Positions 16,198 to 24,806 of a DNA stretch of 64,000 nt are shown piece by piece. Location: NCBI RefSeq assembly GCF_018343525.1, contig NZ_JAGYPH010000002.1, positions 558,001 through 622,000 of the forward strand, written 5' to 3'. Each line of letters begins with the position of its first letter. The first letter of the stretch is position 1. Source of the DNA: Lederbergia citrea. Lineage in GTDB: Bacteria; Bacillota; Bacilli; Bacillales; Bacillaceae_C. The translations under genes and the position numbers were made by a program. The notes beneath the pieces were generated by a model, which was not told where the DNA came from, did not search any database, and saw nothing but the letters and a program-made list of their open reading frames with translations.

Positions 16198-17745
16198 TTG
16201 AGTAAAAGGGTTTTTATGCTGCTTTATGATATTGATGTGAATAAAGGCGGAATTACGAGTGTAATACTTAGCAGATCTGCCGAATTAAGTAATCGGTATG
16301 GATATGATGTTGATTTAGTCAGCTTAGATTATAAAAGTAACTATGATGAAATAAGAGCGAAATTAACAAAAGATGGAAGACTATCACCAAAGGTAAATAT
16401 CTTAAATGTACATAATTATTACCGAGATAAAAATTGTTCTGGATATATGAAAGACGAGCAAAGAGAGAACTACAAAGCTGTATCCATTCTTGAGGAAAAA
16501 TGGTATTACGTTCAGGATAATGAATATGAAAAAAATCATTTCGCAAGGTATTTTCAAAATGGACAATATATCAAATATAAAAAATGGTCGAAGGATGGCT
16601 ATTTAACACATATTGATTATTTTGATGAAAATAGAAACAGAGTTTCCAGAGAAGAATTTCATAAAGGCGGATATATTTATAGGAAGATTTACTTTGATTT
16701 AATAAGTAATAAACCGAAAGAAGAACAGCATTTCACAAAAGATGGTTTTTGTTTTTTAAGCAAATGGCTTGATCATAAAAATGGAAAAATCCAAAAGATA
16801 TTTCTGTTCAATAGAATTACGAAGCAAGTAAATGAATTTAAGAATAATAAAGAATTTCACGTACAATGGCTTAATGAGCTTTGTCGCGAGCAAAACGAAA
16901 AGCCGTTCCTTATTTGTGATGGGGTAGGATCAGCTTCTAAAGTTTTAAGTATGGATCCTAAGGTTGCATATCGAATCTATACCGTCCATACAAATCATTT
17001 TGATACACCACATGAGTTTGGAAGCCCAATAAAAAAGGATCATGTTACGCTTCTGAAAAACTTAAAAAATGAGGAAGCATTGGTAGTTTTGACTGAATCC
17101 CAGAAGAAGGATATCGTGAAGCAATTTGGAGACTATAAAAACGTATATGTCATTCCAAATTTTATTACACCTATTACGAACTACAAACTAAATCGAATTC
17201 CACATCTCGTCACGATGATTGCTAGGTACCATCCTGAAAAAGGAATAGATGAAGCCATTATGGCTTTCGAAAAAGTGGTCAAAGAAGTGCCCGATGCAAT
17301 CTTTGAAATATACGGTCATGGTGAAGATGAAGATAGACTAAGACGAATAATCAACGAATTACACCTTGAAAAAAATGTTTTTTTAAAGGGCTATACGACA
17401 AGAATTGGAGAAGTATTAGGTAGAACGAATGTGACCATCCTCACTTCCCAATTTGAGGGGCTTAATGTTGTAAGCTTAGAGTCAATGGCATGTAATATAC
17501 CAGTGATCAGCTATGATGTTAAGTACGGAATGAGCGATATTATTAAAGATGGTGAAACTGGCTATCTTGTCTCTAAAGGTGATCAATCTGCATTAGCATC
17601 CCGGATTATAGAAATATTGAAGAATCCAAAAAAGGTAAAGACAATGGGGAAAGCGGCTCATGATTATGTTTTAAGTAAATTTTCTAAAGAAGCAGTTTGC
17701 CAACAATGGATAACCCTCTTTGACCAGTTAGAAAATAATAATTAG
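16198..17745 (+). CDS. Teichoic-acid-type glycosyltransferase (GT4)
   Basis: The 515-residue protein has a GT4 catalytic half (about residues 330-510) with RYHPEKGIDEAI, GHGEDEDRL, LKGYTTRIGEVL and SQFEGLNVVSLESMA, which holds the conserved ExxxxxE-like donor site. The N-terminal half includes a region with repeated aromatic/Asp units (YFQNGQYIKYKKWSKDG, HFTKDGFCFLSKW, DHKNGKIQ). This arrangement is typical of poly(glycerol-phosphate) or poly(ribitol-phosphate) sugar transferases such as TagE/TarM-like enzymes. It probably decorates the polymer with a hexose or HexNAc. The start is a TTG preceded by GGGAGGG. It follows the epimerase closely and precedes tagD. Confidence 0.82.
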   Translation: MSKRVFMLLYDIDVNKGGITSVILSRSAELSNRYGYDVDLVSLDYKSNYDEIRAKLTKDGRLSPKVNILNVHNYYRDKNCSGYMKDEQRENYKAVSILEEKWYYVQDNEYEKNHFARYFQNGQYIKYKKWSKDGYLTHIDYFDENRNRVSREEFHKGGYIYRKIYFDLISNKPKEEQHFTKDGFCFLSKWLDHKNGKIQKIFLFNRITKQVNEFKNNKEFHVQWLNELCREQNEKPFLICDGVGSASKVLSMDPKVAYRIYTVHTNHFDTPHEFGSPIKKDHVTLLKNLKNEEALVVLTESQKKDIVKQFGDYKNVYVIPNFITPITNYKLNRIPHLVTMIARYHPEKGIDEAIMAFEKVVKEVPDAIFEIYGHGEDEDRLRRIINELHLEKNVFLKGYTTRIGEVLGRTNVTILTSQFEGLNVVSLESMACNIPVISYDVKYGMSDIIKDGETGYLVSKGDQSALASRIIEILKNPKKVKTMGKAAHDYVLSKFSKEAVCQQWITLFDQLENNN

Positions 17746-17850
17746 TCTCGGATTTTAATAAAAGAAATAGCATTCATTGGCTATATTGAATATAATTCAT
17801 TTAAACCGTAAGTTTATTACCTTTAATAAACCCGGTAAGGGGTTGATAAA

Positions 17851-18249
17851 ATGAAGAAGATTTTAACATATGGCACATTTGATTTAATTCATATTGGACA
17901 TATAAATCTGTTGAGACGAGCTAAAGATTTAGGAGATTATTTAGTGGTGGGCCTTTCCACGGATGAATTTAACGAGGAAAAGAAAAAAGAATCTTATCAT
18001 AGCTATGAAGACCGTCAAATTATTCTTGAGTCAATCAGGTTTGTTGATGAAGTGATTCCGGAATATAGCTGGGACCAAAAAATAAAAGATGTATTAGATC
18101 ATAATATCGACATCTTTGTCATGGGTGATGATTGGAAGGGGCATTTCGATTTTCTTGAAAAACATTGCGAAGTGATCTATTTACCCCGTACCCTTGGGAT
18201 ATCCACATCTAAAATAAAGACTGATTTATATAGTGTGACCAATGATTAG
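17851..18249 (+). CDS. tagD: Glycerol-3-phosphate cytidylyltransferase
   Basis: TagD makes CDP-glycerol from CTP and sn-glycerol-3-phosphate. The 132-residue size is standard. GTFDLIHIGHINLL near residue 7 has the HxGH nucleotidyltransferase signature. RTLGISTSKIK near 114 matches the second (RTxGISTT) signature. AAGGGG precedes the ATG. The spacer before it (17746-17850) holds a short hairpin, GTTTATT and AATAAAC at 17812-17831. Presence of both TagD and TarIJ means the cell can use both glycerol and ribitol units, as in strains where glycerol-phosphate forms the linkage and ribitol-phosphate the main chain. Its last 8 bases overlap the next gene. Confidence 0.95.
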   Translation: MKKILTYGTFDLIHIGHINLLRRAKDLGDYLVVGLSTDEFNEEKKKESYHSYEDRQIILESIRFVDEVIPEYSWDQKIKDVLDHNIDIFVMGDDWKGHFDFLEKHCEVIYLPRTLGISTSKIKTDLYSVTND

Positions 18250-19444
18250 AGATACACTTATTACATTCTATTTGCTTTGTTATAAGATTTTTTTTAATTT
18301 ATTTAAACTGTTCCCGCTTAAAGATAAAGTGACTTTTGTCATTACCTTTGGTGATAATAGCAAATATGTATATGATGAGATTAAAAAACAAAAAAGGCCG
18401 GTGGATATTGTCGTCCTTTATAAAGGAAAAAGCAGCGCCTATTTTACATCTCATAATGATGTGACATTAATTCCTTTAGATACATTTAATATATTTGATT
18501 TTTTCAGGAGAATCTTTCACTTGGCAACATCAAAATATATATTAATTGATAACTATTTTGGCTTTTTAGCTGCGACAAATTTTAAGAGCGGGGTAGAATG
18601 TATTCAGCTATGGCATGCTTCTGGAGCCATAAAAAAGTTTGGTGCAGAAGATATATCCGTTGAAAAGCGAAGTAAAAGGGCGCAAGAGCGCTTTTTTCGC
18701 GTATATAAAAATTTTCATAAAGTAATCGTTGGATCAGACATAATGGCTGACATTTTTAAGAGTGCTTTTAACATTTCTGATGAAAATATTTTACGCTCGG
18801 GTATTCCACGTACTGACTTTTTTTATAATAATGAAATTCAACATAATATGATTGAAAAGCTGATTGAAGGGAATTCGGCATTAAAGAACAAGAAAAAAAT
18901 CCTATATGCCCCTACTTATCGTGATCAGCAATTAGACCATTTTCAGATGGAACTAGAGCTTGATAAAATGTTCGATGAATTAGGACCTAATTATATTGTC
19001 CTCCTAAGGTTACATCCGGCAATAAAGCATGTAAGTAATTATTCTGAGCTTTATCCCGGATTTGTTTATGATTATTCTTCTTCTATTTATGACATCAATG
19101 ACTTGCTCATAATATCCGATTATTTGATAACCGACTACTCATCGATACCGTATGAATTTTCATTATTAAATAAACCAATGATTTTCTTTGCCTATGATCT
19201 TAATACATATAAGAAAGAAAGAGGTTTATGGGACGATTATGAAAATATGGTTCCAGGCCCTGTAGTTAAAAAGACGGTGGATATTATTAATCTTATAAAG
19301 GAAAATCAATTCGATTTAGAGCAAGTTAGAAATTACGCCGGAAAATGGAATAAGTATTCAACAGGTAATTCCAGCGAAAAGTTAGTTAAGTATATGTTTG
19401 AAAAAGATTCATTTGCTGTAAGAGCAAAAGGTCACTACAAGTAA
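18242..19444 (+). CDS. CDP-glycerol glycerophosphotransferase, TagB/TagF-like
   Basis: The 400-residue protein has a hydrophobic/amphipathic start and one catalytic domain: LATSKYILIDNYFG, LWHASGAIKKFGAED, GIPRTDFFY, YAPTYRDQQ, LLRLHPAIK and LITDYSSIPYEFSLLNKP, ending NMVPGPVV. Coupling to tagD (8-bp overlap) argues for CDP-glycerol as donor. It may be the enzyme that adds the first glycerol-phosphate to the ManNAc-GlcNAc linkage unit (TagB role) or a short glycerol-phosphate primer. It is the third of four members of this family in the window. The next gene is separated by a strong hairpin. Confidence 0.85.
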   Translation: MIRDTLITFYLLCYKIFFNLFKLFPLKDKVTFVITFGDNSKYVYDEIKKQKRPVDIVVLYKGKSSAYFTSHNDVTLIPLDTFNIFDFFRRIFHLATSKYILIDNYFGFLAATNFKSGVECIQLWHASGAIKKFGAEDISVEKRSKRAQERFFRVYKNFHKVIVGSDIMADIFKSAFNISDENILRSGIPRTDFFYNNEIQHNMIEKLIEGNSALKNKKKILYAPTYRDQQLDHFQMELELDKMFDELGPNYIVLLRLHPAIKHVSNYSELYPGFVYDYSSSIYDINDLLIISDYLITDYSSIPYEFSLLNKPMIFFAYDLNTYKKERGLWDDYENMVPGPVVKKTVDIINLIKENQFDLEQVRNYAGKWNKYSTGNSSEKLVKYMFEKDSFAVRAKGHYK

Positions 19445-19466
19445 TTAAACAAGTATGAATCCATAT

Positions 19467-19512
19467 CTCCCCGAATAGCATAGATTGTATTCCAATGCTA
19501 TTCGAGGGGGAG
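19467..19512 (+). promoter_or_regulatory. Long hairpin that buries the ribosome binding site of the next gene
   Basis: CTCCCCGAATAGCAT (19467-19481) pairs with ATGCTATTC (19495-19503) and the following GAGGGGGAG (19504-19512), leaving a small bulge and a 13-base loop. The 3' arm is the only purine-rich site for the TTG at 19518. There is no T run, so it is not an ordinary terminator. It may block translation of the small downstream gene or shield the 3' end of the tagD operon. Confidence 0.7.
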
Positions 19513-19517
19513 AAAAC

Positions 19518-19754
19518 TTGAATAATCAATTAGATGAAATAACCAAGTTAAAACATTACTTTGAGACTATCGATCATGAACCGAAAACAAAGGAATATGG
19601 CCTTAGACTTGTGGAGATAGTCACGCTGCTTTGGAATGAGAATGAATTTTTAAAAGGAAAAATTGTAAAAGCAGACAGAGACTTCGAATGGCTGGAAAAG
19701 AAAGCAGATGAATGGATGCTTAAAGCAATGGAATGTTCGCAAACAACTGAATAA
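19518..19754 (+). CDS. Small conserved-looking protein of unknown function (78 aa)
   Basis: The TTG start lies five bases after GAGGGGGAG. Longer in-frame starts lie inside the upstream hairpin. The product is predicted to be almost all helix (LNNQLDEITKLKHYF, LWNENEFLKGKIVKADRDFE, WLEKKADEWMLKAME) with heptad-like leucines, no signal peptide and no transmembrane segment. It could be a small coiled-coil adaptor. I do not recognise the family. Its expression may be controlled by the hairpin that covers its ribosome binding site. Confidence 0.55.
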   Translation: MNNQLDEITKLKHYFETIDHEPKTKEYGLRLVEIVTLLWNENEFLKGKIVKADRDFEWLEKKADEWMLKAMECSQTTE

Positions 19755-19963
19755 TCTACTAATCGATTTGGGGAAGAACGCGAATAAGAATAATAGTGTT
19801 TTTGTACTAAAGATATAAATGGTATGGGCGGAAACATCTCACTTTTATAACAGAAAGAGTCAATTGACTTTAATGATTCTTTAACTTATCATAAGGCTGA
19901 CTCACTTTATAGTATAATTTACAGCAGAAATGCTGATACCTGAAAGGGGCAATTTTTAAAAAA

Positions 19964-21346
19964 ATGAAAAATATTCTAATAAGAGCTGGCATGTCACCAC
20001 TTGACACTTTTGATGCAGCTCGAATGATTGTAGATAATTCTATTGGAGGAAATGTTGGGAACTTAGTATATGCATATAGTATTTTTAGAACGCTAATGAC
20101 TGAGGAAACAACAATCACTCCGGACTATTATAATTATGATCCAAAAAGAGCAGATGAAATTAATGAAAAATATGATTGTTATATCATTCCTTTGGCTGAC
20201 GCGTTTCGTGAACAATTCGTACCGTCATTACGTAAATTTACTAAATTAATTAAAAAGCTTAAAATTCCTGTAATAGTAATTGGTGTAGGTTTACGCGCTC
20301 CATTTGAACCTAAGTTAAATGAAGGCTTCCCTTTTGATAAAGACGTGAGAGACTTTGTTAGTGCTGTATTAGAGAAGTCTAGTATGATCGGTCTTCGAGG
20401 TGAAATTACGTCTAAATACCTTTCAGGATTAGGCTTCCGTGAAGGCATTGACCATACCGTAATCGGTTGTCCTTCAATGTACACATTTGGTAGAGAATTG
20501 CATATACGCGAAACTAATATAACAAAAGATTCAATTGTTAGTGTTAACTCATCACTACTTTCTCCTAAAAATGTCTTAGATTTTATTACTAGAGGTATGG
20601 AAGAGTATCCGAATCATTACTTTATTCCACAATGGATGAAGGAGATGAAGTTGGTTTATGCGGGAACTCCTTCTGTAGCAAAATCGAGTAATAATTATCC
20701 AGTTAAAATGTCAGACCCTACCTATATGAATGATAGAGTCCGATTCTTTTTAAATGTACCGACATGGTTAGATTTTCTAAGACAGGCGGATTTGAGCTTT
20801 GGAGCTAGGCTCCATGGTAATATTACAGCAACAATTGCTGGAACGCCTAGCATTTTACTTCCTAAAGACGCGCGGATGAGAGAATTAGCAGAATATCATA
20901 GCTTGACACATGTGATGGCGAATGAAATTACTGATAAAACGAAGCTCTCAGATTTAATTGAAAAAGTTGATTTTCAATCACCTACTAAGAAGCAAGGTGA
21001 AAATTTCGATAAATATATTAGTTTCTTAAATAAAAACAACGTAAACCATATTTATAAAGATACCATGACACCTGCTATCGTACCTTTAGAAGAGAAGCTA
21101 TCGAAAATTGAGCTTCAGCCTCCACTAACTACAATTAGTGGCTGTACTTTAGAAGAAATGGTAGAACGTTGGGAAAAATACTTCCCATTTGAAGAAAAAA
21201 AATTAGCTGATAAAGATAAAATAATTAAAGAGCAAAGAAAAAGAATAACCGAACAAGACAAAGCACTAAAATATTATAAAGGCACATTGAATAGAAAATC
21301 AGTACGTTTAGCTTTGAAAACTGCAAACATGTTTGCTTCAAAATAA
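19964..21346 (+). CDS. Polysaccharide pyruvyltransferase-family protein
   Basis: 460 residues. Residues about 1-340 fit the pyruvyltransferase family (PF04230 type): NSIGGNVGNLVYAYSIFRTL at the start, LRGEITSKYLSGLGF near residue 145, TVIGCPSMYTF, and FGARLHGNITATIAGTPSILLP near 275, which contains the conserved RxHG-type segment. Such enzymes transfer pyruvate ketals from phosphoenolpyruvate to sugars, adding negative charge to wall polymers. The last 60 residues form a charged coiled coil (ADKDKIIKEQRKRI) that may mediate partner binding. GAAAGGGG lies about 14 bases upstream of the ATG. Two terminators follow, ending the transcription unit. Function by family only. Confidence 0.8.
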   Translation: MKNILIRAGMSPLDTFDAARMIVDNSIGGNVGNLVYAYSIFRTLMTEETTITPDYYNYDPKRADEINEKYDCYIIPLADAFREQFVPSLRKFTKLIKKLKIPVIVIGVGLRAPFEPKLNEGFPFDKDVRDFVSAVLEKSSMIGLRGEITSKYLSGLGFREGIDHTVIGCPSMYTFGRELHIRETNITKDSIVSVNSSLLSPKNVLDFITRGMEEYPNHYFIPQWMKEMKLVYAGTPSVAKSSNNYPVKMSDPTYMNDRVRFFLNVPTWLDFLRQADLSFGARLHGNITATIAGTPSILLPKDARMRELAEYHSLTHVMANEITDKTKLSDLIEKVDFQSPTKKQGENFDKYISFLNKNNVNHIYKDTMTPAIVPLEEKLSKIELQPPLTTISGCTLEEMVERWEKYFPFEEKKLADKDKIIKEQRKRITEQDKALKYYKGTLNRKSVRLALKTANMFASK

Positions 21347-21394
21347 ATTTTGCAATCGAGCAACTTTGTTTTGCAGCATAGAGGAATTACCTTT

Positions 21395-21422
21395 AAAGGG
21401 ATAGCTTTTGCTATCTCTTTTT
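21395..21422 (+). terminator. Terminator after the pyruvyltransferase-like gene
   Basis: AAAGGGATAGC and GCTATCTCTTT form an 11-bp stem (one G-U) with a TTTT loop and a following T run. Confidence 0.85.
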
Positions 21423-21489
21423 CATTTCAGTTCCTTTACTTAAATTGGCAGAAGGAATTAACCATTCAAACATAAATAGATATTCGTTA

Positions 21490-21520
21490 GGGCTATCCAT
21501 TTTTGGACAGTCCTTTTTTT
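21490..21520 (+). terminator. Second terminator in tandem
   Basis: GGGCTATCC and GGACAGTCC pair with one mismatch and one G-U around ATTTTT, followed by seven T. With the first it insulates the next operon. Confidence 0.7.
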
Positions 21521-21935
21521 GTTTGGAAATAGAGAGCTAATTAACTATTACAAAGCCGACAAAATGAATTTTCTGTTATGCCGTGCCTCTAGACTCTCAA
21601 CCTGCTAAAATGTTAAAGATAATATATAAAAATAATTCCCTTTCCAAAAAATGGTGATATAATAAGTTTTATAGGCAAAAAGTATTGAACGATGATTTTT
21701 TATAGGCTTTTACCGTGTTCCCTTTTTAAAATTTATATTTTCCTATAGTAGAGCATATATTTGTTTTATGCTGCTATCCAATATATTAAGCGCTTTCATA
21801 GAATTGTTATGAAGATATTTCCTCTATAGAAGAATAAGAATTTCCGTATTTTTATCCAATTTCAAATCATTTTTAAGTCGGAATCATATTTTAATATTAA
21901 ATTATACATTAGTCAGCAAGGGGGTTAAGATTATT
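21521..21935. other. AT-rich leader before the second TarL-type gene, with a cre-like site
   Basis: There is no coding frame of note. AAGCGCTTTCAT near 21788-21799 matches 14 of 16 positions of the CcpA catabolite-response consensus, including the whole ARCGNWWWCAW part. No confident -35/-10 pair was found. GGGGG at about 21920 serves the downstream ATG. Confidence 0.4.
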
Positions 21936-23738
21936 ATGCTCAAGAAAAAAGTTGACAAAACTGTAAATAATTCAATAGGTAACAACGACTTAATGAGTGG
22001 TCTATCTTCTAGTTTAAGTGTAACGATTGAGGGAGATTATGAGATTGATTATCAAATCACAAATATGAAATGGAATGGTGCGACACTAACTATTGAAGGA
22101 TTCATTTATATAAAGACCATTCCTTTACTTAAAAACTTAAATGTTACTAAAAGATTAGTTTTAAAAGACAGTAAGGAAAATCAAGAACTATTCATTACTT
22201 TAGAAGATAAAATGATATCTGAAATCAAACTAGTAAATGCAATTGATAATATTTATAAGTGGGCGGGATTTACTGGTGTTATTAACTTGGCGAGGGTAAC
22301 ATATGATAAAAAAATGCCTTTACCAGTAGGAAAATATAATGTATTTTTAGAAATTGAATTATTTAAAAATAAAAAAAGGATTTTACAAAGGGTGCCTTTA
22401 AGTGATATACGACCATTTCTTAAGAATGATTTTTATAGCACTAAAATGGAATATTTCTCCGCAAAATCACAATTACTTTACAATCTTATGGTTACGTATG
22501 ACATCAGTACTAAAAGTATGCTATTAGAATCATCTAAATTAAAAGATTTTAATCCCAGTTCACTTTATGGTGATATAAAAAACAAGACTAAAAGACCAGG
22601 TCTGATTTATCGTTTTATGAGGACGAGAATGTTTATCTTTTTTTATTATCTATTTGTCATTTTTTTGCCTGTCAAAAAAGACCGCATTTTATTTGCTTCC
22701 GATAGTCGTGAAGAAATAGGCGGAAATTTGTTGTTTGTTTATGAGGCGATGCAAAGAAGAAATCTTCAATACGATTATAAATTTATGTTTAAAGAAAACA
22801 GTTTTGTAAAAAAAAGTTTTTCAGAAATAATAGGATTAGCAAATTATGTAGCAACTTCAAGAATTACCTTTTTAGAAGAAAATTATCCGATGATTTCGCC
22901 TTTGAAGATTCGAAAAGACGCCGAATTAATTCAATTATGGCATGGTGCTGGAGCTTTTAAAAAGTTCGGATATAGTAGAATAGGGCAGCCAGGCGGACCT
23001 AAAATTGATTCCAAAGATCATCGAAATTATACGAAAGCAGTTGTAAGTTCAAAAAATGTTGCTGCTCTATATGCTGAAGGCTTTGATATCAATGAAGAAA
23101 ATATTTACCCTCTAGGAATTCCTCGGACCGATGTATTTTTTGATGAAAGCTATAAAAGTGAAAAAACACAAGAAATATATGAAGAATATCCTTTTTTGAA
23201 AGGGAAAAAAGTAATATTATTTGCACCTACTTTTAGGGGGCGCGGAAGGAAAGAAGCGCATTATCCAATTGAAAATTTAGATTTTGATAAAATGTATAAA
23301 AATTTGAAAGACGAATTTGTTTTTATCTTTAAGTTACATTTCATTAATTTAAATAAAGTAACAATTCCCTATCCATATGCCGATTTCTTTTATGACTTTA
23401 CTAATTATAGGGAAGTCAATGATCTGTTATTAATAACCGATCTGTTAATCACTGACTATTCTTCAATTTGCTTTGAATATTCCTTATTGAACAAGCCAAT
23501 GTTATTTTTTGCTCATGATGTAGAAGAATATATAAGTAAACGGGGTTTTTATTTTGAATATCAGTCATTCATTCCGGGACACCTTGTAAAGACGACAGAT
23601 GAATTAATTGAGAAAATTATGAATAAAGATTTTGGCGAAGAAAAAATAAAACCATTTAGGGATTACTTTTTTGATTATCAAGACGGTAAGGCTAGTGAGC
23701 GCGTGGTGGATCAATTAGTATTAAATTCAAATAGTTAA
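21936..23738 (+). CDS. Second TarL-type teichoic acid phosphotransferase/polymerase
   Basis: The 600-residue protein has the same two-part build as the gene at 13373. The N-terminal beta domain contains MKWNGATLTIEGFIYIKTIP and VPLSDIRPFL. The catalytic domain has LWHGAGAFKKFGYSRIGQPG, GIPRTDVFFDE, FAPTFRGRGRKEAHY and LLITDYSSICFEYSLLNKP. One difference stands out: the conserved His-Pro in KIHP/HLHP is KLHF here, so the proline is lost while the histidine stays. FIPGHL replaces FIPGPL. It may be a TarK/TarL-like pair partner with changed chain or substrate preference. It has its own leader and terminator, so it is a separate transcription unit. Confidence 0.82.
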   Translation: MLKKKVDKTVNNSIGNNDLMSGLSSSLSVTIEGDYEIDYQITNMKWNGATLTIEGFIYIKTIPLLKNLNVTKRLVLKDSKENQELFITLEDKMISEIKLVNAIDNIYKWAGFTGVINLARVTYDKKMPLPVGKYNVFLEIELFKNKKRILQRVPLSDIRPFLKNDFYSTKMEYFSAKSQLLYNLMVTYDISTKSMLLESSKLKDFNPSSLYGDIKNKTKRPGLIYRFMRTRMFIFFYYLFVIFLPVKKDRILFASDSREEIGGNLLFVYEAMQRRNLQYDYKFMFKENSFVKKSFSEIIGLANYVATSRITFLEENYPMISPLKIRKDAELIQLWHGAGAFKKFGYSRIGQPGGPKIDSKDHRNYTKAVVSSKNVAALYAEGFDINEENIYPLGIPRTDVFFDESYKSEKTQEIYEEYPFLKGKKVILFAPTFRGRGRKEAHYPIENLDFDKMYKNLKDEFVFIFKLHFINLNKVTIPYPYADFFYDFTNYREVNDLLLITDLLITDYSSICFEYSLLNKPMLFFAHDVEEYISKRGFYFEYQSFIPGHLVKTTDELIEKIMNKDFGEEKIKPFRDYFFDYQDGKASERVVDQLVLNSNS

Positions 23739-23750
23739 GTAAGCAAAAAT

Positions 23751-23786
23751 AAGACGTAGAGAGAGACGAATCTCTATGTCTTTTTA
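23751..23786 (+). terminator. Terminator after the second TarL-type gene
   Basis: AAGACGTAGAGA pairs with TCTCTATGTCTT (one G-U) around an 8-base loop, followed by TTTATTTTT. Confidence 0.88.
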
Positions 23787-23987
23787 TTTTTATATGGAAA
23801 GTTTCGCTACCCGGAAGATGGCATGCTAGTGAATGTGTTTTAAGGAAAGTATTTTAAAAGATAATATACTACACAGGCCTATTGCCAATAGATGTAAGCC
23901 TGATTTCATTTGTTTTTTATGTTTGCTGCTTGTATAATAACGGAAGGTTAGAGGAAATATTTAAAAGATATCTGAAAGGACATGTTT

Positions 23988-24806
23988 ATGAAATCTGCGT
24001 TTATCGTTATCAAAGAGCAAATAGAAAACTTTTATTTAATCAGACGTCTTTCTTTATATGAATTAAAGAGTAAACATAAAAGCAATTATTTAGGGACAGC
24101 ATGGGAAGTGATCAACCCGCTTATTCAAATTCTCATTTATTGGTTTGTATTTGGAAGTATTCGCCAAAGGGCTGATATTGAAGTAGCTCCCGGGATGACT
24201 GTACCTTTTATTTATTGGCTTTTAGGAGCTTTTATTTTATGGAACTTCTTCTATCAGGCCACTATTTTAGGATCCAAATCAATTTATAGTAGACTTGGCA
24301 TGCTATCTAAAATGAATTTTCCAATGAGTGTGATTCCGAATTTTGCGATATTCTCACAATTCTATATCCACTTAATTATGCTTGGAATTACAATTATTAT
24401 CTTCCAGGTATCAGGTTATTATTTGAGTATTTACTTTATACAGATATTTTATTTTATCTTTGCCTCTTTTTGCTTAATATTTGCTATAGCTCTTATTACC
24501 TCAACCTTTTCAACAATAATCAGAGATGTTCATATGTTTATAAATGCTGTTCTTCGTATGGTTCTATATTTATCACCGATACTATGGCAAATAACAATAT
24601 TAGAAGAACCATTAATAACCATATTAAAATTGAATCCATTGTATTATTTAATTGAAGGTTATCGTTCAGCATTTTTTGGTTTAGATTGGTATTTCATTGA
24701 GCATTGGCAGTACACCCTTTATTTCTGGGGATTAGTCATTGTGTTGTTATCATTTGGCTCTATGCTGCATGTTAAATTCAGAAGGCATTTTATTGATTAC
24801 TTATAA
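23988..24806 (+). CDS. tagG: Teichoic acid ABC exporter, permease subunit (first copy)
   Basis: TagG-type ABC-2 permease of 272 residues with six hydrophobic segments. It pairs with TagH to flip completed lipid-linked teichoic acid. LGTAWEVINPLIQILIYWFV near residue 30 and the late FWGLVIVLLSFGSMLHVKFR segment are characteristic. The ATG at 23988 lies 7 bases from AAAGGA. The earlier ATG (23982) is too near that site. The stop codon abuts the start of tagH. A second permease of the same type is at 42469. Confidence 0.92.
   Translation: MKSAFIVIKEQIENFYLIRRLSLYELKSKHKSNYLGTAWEVINPLIQILIYWFVFGSIRQRADIEVAPGMTVPFIYWLLGAFILWNFFYQATILGSKSIYSRLGMLSKMNFPMSVIPNFAIFSQFYIHLIMLGITIIIFQVSGYYLSIYFIQIFYFIFASFCLIFAIALITSTFSTIIRDVHMFINAVLRMVLYLSPILWQITILEEPLITILKLNPLYYLIEGYRSAFFGLDWYFIEHWQYTLYFWGLVIVLLSFGSMLHVKFRRHFIDYL

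Noticed and set aside
17812..17831. Hairpin GTTTATT/AATAAAC before tagD as a terminator
   Set aside because: The stem is all A-T apart from one pair and no T run follows. The genes on both sides belong to one pathway and are probably co-transcribed.
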